A stretch of 64,000 nucleotides of DNA from Photobacterium aquimaris. GTDB taxonomy: Bacteria > Pseudomonadota > Gammaproteobacteria > Enterobacterales > Vibrionaceae. The notes beneath the pieces were generated by a model. It saw only the letters and a list, made by a program, of their open reading frames with translations. It did no database searches and was not told where the DNA came from. A program made the position numbers and the translations under genes. Within the stretch, counting starts at the first letter, position 1; each line of letters starts with the position of its first letter. Below are positions 50,036-62,000 of this stretch, one piece after another. Where the stretch lies: NCBI RefSeq assembly GCF_002954455.1, contig NZ_MSCC01000002.1, forward strand, positions 437,558 through 501,557, in the 5' to 3' direction.

Positions 50036-53000
50036 ATGTTGAGTTCTCTTTACTCAAAATGTTTGGACATATTATCAAAAATGAGTTTGGCAGGCCGACT
50101 TATTTATCTTATTTCTATACAAGGAATAAGATTATTATCAGTATTGAAGAAAATAGGGATAGATCTATTTTATTGTGTAGGTAAAAAAATACACTCATGT
50201 AGAAAAATATTTAAATCATTTATCTCTTTAGGATTTATTTCTATTGTATCTTTATTTAGTTCAGAGGTATTAGCAACGAAAGATTTTGGTGATGCACCTG
50301 ATGATTACAAAACAATAATATCAAGTGGTGGCCCTAATCATGTCGCAAGTAGTAATCTATTTATCGGTGATGTCGCGCCTGATATTGAAAGTGACGGTCA
50401 GCCAAATAGTGATGCAACTGGAGATGATGCTAATGGTGATGACGAGGAGTCTTTTACATCACATATTGTATCGTATGAAGACGGTGACACTACGTATTCT
50501 ACCGACGTTAAAGTAACTAATTTATCGGGTGTGACTGCAAACTTATATGGCTGGATTGATTTAAACCAAAATCAACAATTTGAAACGAATGAATTTGCAA
50601 GTGTTACCGTACCTAGTGGTACAAATGGCAGTAATGTTACTTTGGTATGGAATGATTTATCTGAAATACAAGATGGGCTAACGTTTGCTCGTTTTCGCCT
50701 CACAACAGATGACTTAGTCAGTGGTAGTTCACTAACAGGGCTTGGTCATATTGGTCATGATAGTTATGGGTTATTCACTAACAGCGATGAAACTCGTGTT
50801 TATGCAATAGCACATCATCGAAATGCACATGAGCCAGCGGTTTTTTGTTATGACATCATAACGGGTGCACTGTGTCCCGGTTATGATAATGGCGCTGGTA
50901 ATCCAAATGGCAAACATTTAGATACAGGGGCTTATTCAAATACCAGAACACCTCATCAAGGTAATCATATTGCTGTAAATAATAAAATCTATATTCCGAC
51001 AGAGTATGGGATGTCGTGCTGGAATATGGATACCGATAATTCGTGTGGTTTTGTTTCATTCATGGGTGCATTTGGTAATGGCAAAACCGATAATGCCAAT
51101 AATTGTGGTAGTACAGACCATACTTGCCGTTCAATGCCAGGGCTTGTCGGTAATAAAATGTATGTGATGGATGACTCAACAAAAATTGAGTGTGTCACAA
51201 CCATGATGGCCGATTGTTCTGGTTATCCTATTGATATTACAGGTGTTGTTGGGCTTGGTGTTACAGGTGCAGATACTAGAACTGAAGTGATTGGTGATCG
51301 TGTTTATTTTGCATATTCACGTAATGCTGGTCAGCGTTTTGTTATGTGTTGGGATACAACAAATAATGAGATGTGTAGTGATTTTAATAACCAACAACCT
51401 ATTCTACTGTTAATACAAGAAGATGATGCAGAAAGAGATAATTTCTTCGTCTCGTATGACTCATCATCAAACCCTGTTGCTGTATGTGGTGGTGATGCTT
51501 CTATCGATCCGGTTATTTGTGTTGATATAACCACAGGACAAATTAATAATGGGTTATTGAACGGTATTAATTTTAATACTAATGGTGTTTACTTCCAAGA
51601 AGTCGCAGCACTTAATAGCTCAGGTCAAATGGTAACCTATTTTGCTGGTTTAGATAATGCCATTTCTTATAACTGGGCAACTGGAACACAAACCACTTAT
51701 ACCAATTTAAATGATCCTGGTCGTCAGTTTCATGCTGCACACGATGCAGGTGATGGCTGTATTCGATACACTATGGAAGGTGGTGTTAAAGAGCTTGATG
51801 TATCACAAGGTATGCCAAGTGCCGGTGTTTCTGAGTTTGGTTGTCGCTCGTACAGTAGCAGTAATTTTGCCGCAGCTGCAAGTAATGGTGAGATTGAAGA
51901 TCATCAAGTTACGATTGAGAAATATATAGCACCAATATCGCCACCAGGTGTGGCAAGTGGTGATTTTGATAAAGATGGTGTACCAGACAGCCGTGATTTA
52001 GATGATGACAACGATGGTATTTTAGATATTGATGAAGGTTGTAGTATTGTCCATAACGAGAACTTTGAGCGTTTTGCAGATGCCTTTAATGAAATTCCAA
52101 GCCTACAAGCCGCTATTGATACAACGACAGTAGAAGCGACAGGATTTGAATCTACGGGTCAATATACTTTAGAGCCAGCTTTAGTGGTGCCATTTTTAGG
52201 TGGCGGTACAACACCAACAAACTCACAGGGTCAACAAGTGGGTAGTTACCTTGCAGGATCTGGTTGTTCTGAAACAACCACTCTTTGGGATGATGGTAAT
52301 GGTAATGTCTATCTAATTTTTGGTACGCATGATTATCAAGGTGGTAGTGTGCCATCTACTGATGTGTGTGAAGCTAATGATCCTAAACAAGCGGGTTATA
52401 TCTATAAGCCTGTAAATAAACTTCCGGTACAACCCAATACTAATTATGTATTTAGTGTTGATGTAAAAATTAATACTAATAACCTTCAGGGCCATCCATC
52501 TAATACTGTGCCGAATGTTGAACCTGAAATTCATTTTTATGTCGATGGTGTCTCTGTCGCGCAATATATTCCAGATCGTTCAGCATCTATAACAACAGCG
52601 GAATATAAAACTTTTACTTTTACATGGAATAGTGGCAATAAAACATCTATTGATTGGGGTATCTATAATCGTACGATAGAAAGTTCAGGTAATGACTTCT
52701 CAATTGATAATGTGTTATTTCAATCGCAAACTGCAGTTTCAATCACTAATTGCTTAGATATAGATGCTGATGATGATGGTATTCCAGATAATATTGAAGC
52801 GCAAACCACAGAAGGTTATATATTTCCATCAAATGATGATGCAGCAACGTATAATACCAATGATGGCGTTAATAGTAGTTATATTAATACTAATAATGGT
52901 GGCCCAGGATTGATCCCAGTTAATACTGATGCTACGTCAAGTATTGCTATTCGTGTTGATACAACCCCTGATTATATTGATACCGATTCTGATGGTGATG

Positions 53001-56000
53001 GTGTATTAGATATCGCCGAAAATGGCCCTGATAATATTCACCCTGGCAGTGGTGCTAATACCGATACTGATGGTGATGGTTTATGGGATATATTTGATGC
53101 GACAGACAGCAGTGGCGCAAGTGCATGGCATCCCGATGATGAATTAACAACTGCGTCTATTGCTCAACGGGTGAATTCGTTTGGTGATGTTGATGGTGAT
53201 GTAAATGGTTTTGAGCCCTTATCTCAAGATTTAGATTTCAGAGATGGTGATGAGCCAAGTCAACAACCAGTCTATGACTTTGGTGATGCGCCAGATGGCT
53301 TAGATGGCGAAGAAAGTTATAAAACATTAGCGGTAAGTAATGGTCCGCGTCATTTGCCTTCGACACAGTTATATATGGGTCCAAATCCAACAGATATTGA
53401 ATCAGATGCTTTAATTACTTTACTCGCTGACGGTGATGATAATACAGACACAGATGATGAAGGTGCGTTGTCTGGTTATTATCCAAATAAGATGATTAAT
53501 GTTGGTAATGCTAACGGTGCTCATTGGATACGTTTTAACCCATTAACAAATGAGACTGGTCAAGATGCATTTTTTTATGCATGGGTTGATTGGAATAAAA
53601 ACGGTATTTTTGAAGTAGATGAAGGTTTAGCTGCTTCGAATTCAGGAACCGTCGGTGAGGCATTATTCTATGCCACTTGGAATGAAATTATGGATACCCG
53701 TATCACTGTGCCAAGTGATTTTGATAACGGGTATTACTTTATGCGAATTCGCTTGTCGGCAACGCAAATTGATTTACAAGGCGCAATGGGTACGGATGAA
53801 GATCCTCGTTCATTAGGTGTTGTAGAACAAATAGGTGCAGTTGAAGATCATCGCGTGTATTTTGGTCGTTTTGATATGGGAGATTTGCGAGATACAGTGG
53901 ATGGAACATCATCAACAACGTCAACGGTTGATCATCGTACACATATACGTGATAACGGACCTGCTCATTTCCCAAGTGCCGATTTATTTATTGGTACTAA
54001 CCCTACTGATCCTGATCCTTACAATACATCAACATATAACACCACTTATACATCGTCATATGCGAATAAGGATGATAACACTGGTACACCAACAGCAATA
54101 CGTGATGATGAAGATGCATTACCAGCGCCGCAAGTGACAGTGAATGAAACAGATAATTTAGTGACCTTTGATATTCCTGTATCAAATAATACAGGCGCAG
54201 ATGCTTATCTATATGCATGGCTAGATGCCGATCATAATGGCCAATTAGATGTTGGTGAGCTAACTTCAGTTGGCAGTATTGCTGATGATGGTGCGATAGT
54301 TATTCCAGATAATGGTGGTTCAGCGACAAATTACAGTGTCACTTGGGATAATATTACGAGTTGGCCATTAGTAAATCAGCATTATGGTATTCGTCTGCGT
54401 CTGTCTGAAGAAAAACTCACATTATCGGGGGCTAGTAGCAGTGATGAAGATCCTCGTGCACTTGGTGTGCAATTAACCCAAGGTGAAATAGAAGACTACT
54501 CTATTCGTGTGGTCGCAAGTGGAGGAACGGGAGGCGGTTCAACTGAATCAGATTTTGACCGTGATGGCGTACCTGATTCCATTGATATTGATGATGATAA
54601 TGATGGTATTCTAGATGTTGATGAGTTGGGTTTTGATCCTAATTACCTCTACCGTGATTATTTTGATGCAGCCAACCTAAATGATCCGAATGAATGTCCA
54701 TTAGTAAAACATACAGGCGATGGTTTCTATTATGCGCCATCTCATGTTGGTGGTGTTAGTGATAGTAACCCATCGGGTAACGCACTAGCCTGTGCAGGTC
54801 AGAATGGTATGGGTAGTAATACCGGTAACCAAGTGAATAATACGTGGCAAGGATATGGTGGTAGTTGTTCTAGTGGCCGTTATTATGCGTTTTTAACTTT
54901 GTGTAATGAGTTTGATACAGTGGGGCGTTGTGCAGGGGAAGGTTTGAATTCAATGTCCTTTAATGACGAATTTTATCGTGTTAAATCTGAATATATGCCT
55001 TCTACAACTCTGCTAGCAGGCGTTACCTACCGTTTACGCGTGTTAATGTCGCAAAGCACAATGACAAAAACACAAGGCGTTATTAATAACCAGATCATTA
55101 ACCCTAATGAGACTATCGTTGGCGGTGAACATTATTATACTTTTGATTACACACCATCATCGGATGAGACTCTAACAACGATTGCGGTACGTAATAATTT
55201 TGTTGCCAGTGGAAGTAATAACAGTGGCCAAGGTAATGATTTTGCCATCTGTGGTGTTGAATTATTAACCAAAGATTTAGATATTACTCAAGAAGGGCAT
55301 CATCGAGATATTGATGCAGATGACGATGGTATTCCAGATAATATCGAAGCACAAACGTCTGATGATTACATTCTTCCTAATGTAAATAGCTTTGCACAAT
55401 ACATAGCTAATGATGGCTTAAACACGGCTTATCTTACAACAAATAGTACCGGAGGATTAGGCCTCACTCCTGTTAACACTGACCAAAGTGCAGTAACAGA
55501 TAGCGATACTATTCCGGATTATATTGATTTAGATTCAGATGCAGATGGCACTTCAGATGTCGCCGAAAATGGCCCAAATCACCCCGATTCAATTACCAGC
55601 ACAACCGACACTGATGGTGATGGTTTATTAGATATCTTTGATGCTAATAATGACTTAGCCATTAATGGTTCTTCACCTGGTCAATGGTCGCCTACTGATG
55701 AAGTTACTGCTAATACTGTTACCCATCTAAAAACTATCTTTGGTGATACTGATAATGATGCAGTTGATGGCGCAGTAGTGCCGCTTCAACTTGATCTTGA
55801 TTATCGAGATTACGCCCCTTCAAGTGCACCTCCTACTGGTACAATTTCAGTTAATGGTACTATTTTTGAAGACATAACCGGTGATGGTATTTTTTATGAT
55901 GGTGATGTGGTCTTTAATGATAATACGGGTGATCAACGTGGTCTATCAAATGTGATAGTAACGATATACTTTGATGATGGCGATAACTTGCCAAATAGTG

Positions 56001-59000
56001 GCGATACGTTGGTCAGTACAGTGACAACAGACGCAAATGGTGATTATGAATTTACAGGTCTCGGAACGGGTGTTTATTGGGTTGCCCCTGATGCACCAAC
56101 TGTCTCAAGCAATGGTAGTACTGGACTAGTTGCAGAGCAGACATTTGGTATGGCATCTCAATTCCAGATACCTCAAACATGGGGAATACAATCATACTGT
56201 GCTGATGGTAGCGGCGGTAGTATATTATCTTCTGATACTACTCATTTTAACGATGCCTGCTACGGGGGTAAATCAGCAACGGCTGCAGATGATAAAACTG
56301 ATGCTGGAACGCGAGAACACGTTACTGGTTTCTTACTTAATTCGCAAATACAAGCACTTGGGAATTTAAGTTTTGGGTTTAGCTTTAATGTTGTTGTCAA
56401 TACAGAAAGTAGTGGCATCGGTTCTTATGAACAGTTCTTACAAAATGCGAATGCTTACAGTGGTCCAAATGTTATGCGTTTTGTGCCAGCTGTTTCGCCT
56501 AACCGCGCAACGTGGTGGGAAACATCAACGACGGATACGACATCTTTTACTGCATTAACAGACAGTAATACCACGATTGACGGTAAAGCCTATGATTACA
56601 AGGACGGTAACGCAGATAGGAATGAAGATCCATCGTTATTAGGTCCAGTGACATCTGTGGGCGCAGACTGGAACACGAGAACAATTTCTCAAGTTGAGAC
56701 ACCAGATCTTGCTATTAACCACCTTCGTAATAACAGCTGTGGCCGTAGTTTTTACGCTCAAGTAAACGCTGAATCTATTAGTTGGAGTGGCTGTGCTGCA
56801 ATAGAAACTACTTCAAATGCACATAATATTACGGTACAGAATATGGGCGTATATTCAGATGATAGTGATGGCACTGTATCTGGCCCAGCGTTCTTCGCTC
56901 GAGATGCAATCCAAAACTTTGACTTTAATAATAATGTTATTGGCGTTCTACCTACTGGTGTAGAACCTGCAAATCAATTATACCGTGGCGTGATCATTAA
57001 TAATGGTAATAATTGGAGTGGTGAAATTGATTACGACGGCTCTGGTGAAATAGACAGTAACTACTTTGCTAATACTTGGGATACTGCCATTATTATTTGG
57101 TATATCACTGGCCCACTAGATCCTCGTGATAAGTTTGTTATTTCTGATAATTATATTATTGACGTTGATGGTTCTGGTATCGTGCTTGATCGCGGTACGA
57201 ACGCCACCACCATCAAAGGTAACTATATTGATAATGCTAAATTTGCAGGTATCGATAATGCATCTGGTGCGTCTTATCTTGATATTTTACAAAATACGGT
57301 TACCAATACCCAAGGGTTCTTTGATAAATCAAATACGGCTTATGATAATGCCCATGTATCAGAATGGTACCCTCACTCAGGTATTAGTTTAGGTTATGGG
57401 TCAAGTATTGTTGCCGAATATAATAAGGTTATAAATGGCGCTGCGGGTGTTAATGGTATCGATTATGCGCCAGGTTTAGGTCGTGGTATTAAAATAAGCA
57501 AAAACCAATTTGGTAATAACGGTGGTATTGCTATCGATATTGGTGAAGAGGATGGTATAGATACCAACCCTCATCAGGGAGATAGCCGACGTTGTTATTT
57601 ATCAACCTATCATGGTTCACCTACAGTTACGGGGCCAGCGTTACCATTAATTGAAAAAGCAGAATTGAGTGGTAATAGCTTAACCGTTGAAGGTCAGCAT
57701 TGTAATGGTGCATTTGTTAGCGAAAATAGCTTTGAAATCCAATTTTATATCGTCAGTGGTGATGCAACCGATACCAGTACTTCTTCAACAACAGCAAGCC
57801 CAGTTGGTGGTTGGAGTTTCATGCTTAATATTGGTAATGAAATAACAGGCTTAACCTACGGTGAGGGTGTTACTTATCTTGGTAGTCTAACGCAACAAAC
57901 TAATGGTACTTTCAGCGGCACAATTAACGTTAGTGGCTTATCTGTTGGTGATACGATTGGTGCGATTAGCTTCTCTGATCATGCAGCAGGAACTGGTGCT
58001 GTACCGGGTCAAACATCAGAGTTCTCTGCAAACTTCATTGTGGTTGCTGGCGATCTTGATTTCGGTGATGCGCCTGATGATGGTTCAAGTAATAATGGTA
58101 CTGGAAATTATCATACTCTTGTGGCTAACAATGGTCCTGCTCATATTGTCTCAACAGATCTGTTTATTGGAACTAATGCTACCGATGTTGATAGTGATGG
58201 TCAGCCAACAGCGACAGCAGATGGCGATGATATTAATGGAACAAATAATGACGAAGATAGCTTAAGTGCTCTGACGCATGGTTATGGTGAAACTTTCTTC
58301 CAGAAATCACTCAAAGTAACCAATACAACGGGTGCTGATGCTTATCTTTATGCATGGGTTGACTGGAACCAAAATGGGTTATTTGAAGAGAGTGAGCATT
58401 TAACAAATGGTGATACTAATGGCGCAATATTAGTTGCAAATAATACTAATGGCGACCTGTTCGATATTATCTGGGATAGTCATTCAGGATTTAATGCGGA
58501 TACTACTCTATATATGCGGATACGTATTAGTGCAGAAGAACTTACAGCTAGTGGGACTTCGCTAGGTGTTGCTGATGCTCGTTCATTATCAAGTCGAGGT
58601 TTGGGTGAGGTAGAGGATCATCAGATTAATATTATTAGTTCACCAACAGCAGATAGTGATTTTGGTGATGCATTTGATGATGGTTCTGATGCTACATTCC
58701 ATACATTAGCAGCGAGTGGGGGCGCGCGGCATAAATTGACGACATCAGCAGCAGATACAAGTGGTGATGCAACACCACCATTTACAGATGATGAATTGTT
58801 AGACATGCTGTCACCATCTGTAAACGGTAATCGTTGGGTGTATTGGGATTATCCAGCGAATGTTAACCATAATGGTGGTAGTCAAAATGATGTATTAGTG
58901 ATTAAAAATAATATGTCACAAAATGGCTTAGGTTATTCTGGTGGTGATGGGCACGACCGACTGATTCTTGGTAAACCAGCTTCTTATTATACAGTGGTTT

Positions 59001-62000
59001 CACAAGGAACTAATGCATGGCGGGTTACATGGCCAGATAACCGTTTTATTAATTTAAATAATGTTGAAGAAATTATTTATAACGGTATTCCTGATAGTAC
59101 GTCGCAAGAAGATGAAGATTTAAGTGATGATTTTATCTATCTAGGATCAATAAGACCAGACATGGAAGTCGGATCTTATCAAAGTGCAAATGCAGATCTT
59201 GATGATATTAATGATAGTTCTGGTGGTTCCTCGTCCGTAGATGATGAAGATGCCTTTAATAGTAGTACGACAATTTTAGATACAAATACATCATTTACTC
59301 TTGATGTACCTTGTAATGATCATACCGGCTCTCAAGATAAAGGGGCAACAGTCTTTGGTTGGATTGATTTTAATAATAACTTCATGTTTGAGACTACGGA
59401 ATATGCAGAAGCAGCTTGTTCAGATAGTGATGCTGTTAATAATGGTAATGCAGTTCTAACATGGAATGGCTTGAGTAACCTGCAAGCCGGTGATCGCTTT
59501 ATGCGTCTACGTATAACAACTGATGCGCTACCTGCAGATAATAACGGTACTGCGTGGGATGAACGTAGTGCAGGTACGGTATCTAATGGTGAAGTTGAAG
59601 ATCATCAAGTAACGATTGCTGATTGTGTTACTACCTTATCGACAGGCTTTAGTGATTACGTTAGCCCTGCCGAATCTCAATCTGCTGGTCGTCCGGCGAA
59701 AGAGGTCTATCGTTCATTTGGTGTTGAAATTTATGAATCACATAACTCAAGTAACTATCCATTCCGTGAAAATGCATTAATTAATACTGATGGTGGCCAA
59801 CCAGGTATTTTCTGGGTCGGTGATCGGGTACTTTCAATTGATTTAGTCAATACCGATGGCAGTAAGCGTACTGCGAATGCGGTGGGTATTGTGCCTGATC
59901 AAGCTGGAGATGGTCAAACCCGGCTGACGTTAGTGGCTTTTGATATTAACAATAATCAAATTGGCATTAAAGAAATCACCGAAGCAAATACGCACAATAA
60001 CAGTAATATTAATCCGCCAATTATATTAACTACCGCAGATACGAGTGGCGTACCGATTCATCGTGTTGCTTATTACAATGATCGTAGCTCAGCGTCAGTT
60101 ATCGGTGTTATTGGTGCATTGATTGAAGAATGTATCGTATCTAGTATTGATTACGGTGATGCACCTGATGCAAATACGAGTTCTGATAGTCAAGGTAATT
60201 ACAGCACGATTAACGGCCCTACTCATGTGATTCCATCAACAGGCTCAACCGTATATCTAGGTCTACTGGCACCAGATGGCGATGATGGTGCTTTTGGTAG
60301 CGGTGCTGATACTGCAACACATCAAGCAACCATTAAAGTAACCACCGCGCCAGCAAGCAGTGGTAGTGGTAATCGTTTCTTTTTTGATGGTATTGAAGCC
60401 CCTGATTTATCTCTTGCTGCTGGTACTTATCGCTTTGATGTCAGTGCGGTACCTGCCTCACATGTATTGAAATTCTCAACTATAGCTGACGGCACCTGGA
60501 ATAGCGGCAGTGCTTATACAACGGGAGTGACTGAAAATACAGGTTATATCGATGTTGTGGTTGATGGTAGTACGGCAGATAACTTGTACTATTACTGTCA
60601 AAACCATGCCGATATGGGTGGGGATGCAGCTATTACGGTGAATAGTAATTTGGCACTATTTGCTAGCGGTGATGATATTACCGGTAGTGATGATGAAGAC
60701 GGTGCGAACGTATTACATCATGGTCTGCGTTTAGGCAATAATAGTTATACGCTACCTGTGGATGTAACAGTAAATAGCGGTACGGCACATGTCTATGGTT
60801 GGATTGATTGGAACCAAGATGGTGTGTTTGCAACCAGTGAATTGCAGCAAACAACAGCGACTTCAACCTCAACCGTTGATCTTAACTTTACGGTACCTGC
60901 TGGTGTGGTCATGGGTGTGGCTGCTGCTCGTATTCGTGTATTTACGTCAATGCCTGCAGCAGGTACTAATGATGCACTAGGCAATGATAGCCGTGCAACG
61001 AGTGTCAATATTGCTGATGGTGAAGTTGAAGATTATGCGCTGGTGATGTTAGATGCATTAACTATTACAGGTTATGTCTTTAACGATAACGGTGGTTCAA
61101 CAGGCACATCTATTAATACCGTAAAAGACGGTGATGAACTTGGCATGGGTGGCGTTTATGTCACGCTTTACAATAAAACAGATGGTATATGTACGTCAGT
61201 GCTAACCAGTGATGGCACTACCGACGCTAATAGTGATGGTAATATTGATAATGATGATATTGGTTATTACACCTTTACTGGTGAGTTAAATAAAGACTAT
61301 GCCTTGTATGAGACTGATGGTATTACACCACCGCTTGATTGTAGTGCTGGGCCACCGAGCTCAGGTACTATCGATCCTGCAACCGGTATATCAATTGGTC
61401 GTGATATTAGCGATCCGCCAAACTATATTTCGGTTAATCCTAATGTTCATGAAGTTGGTATACTGACCGCTAGCGTAAATCATGACTTTGCAGATAAGCA
61501 ATACACGGATGAATACCCAACCTGTGATACTAATGCTTATTTAGCGAAGAATACGCCATCTGAGTTGTATCAAGTTAATTTGGTGACAGCTATTGAAGTG
61601 GAATTAGGTACTGCGTCGTCGAAAACCTATAACGCAATTGGTTATAGTATCGCGCAAAACTTAATTTGGGGTGTTTATAAAAATAGTGGCTCAACCAATT
61701 CGGATGTGGTTGCGATTAACCTTCTAAATCAAGAAGTAATGCGATTTAATATACCAGAAATGAACGGTATTTCGTTTGCTTCGGGTGATGTGACAGACGA
61801 CGATATTTTGGTCGTTATCTCTGATGCTGCAACGGGTCGTCGAATGTACTTTATTGATGTTAATGTTAACTCGGCGACATATGGACAATACTTAGGCCGC
61901 TCGGCACCACTGAATGTTGCCCTTGGTGATTTTGCCATTCATCCATTGAACACTAATATTGGTTGGGGTGTTGACTCTGATAAGAAGCTTTATCGTATTG

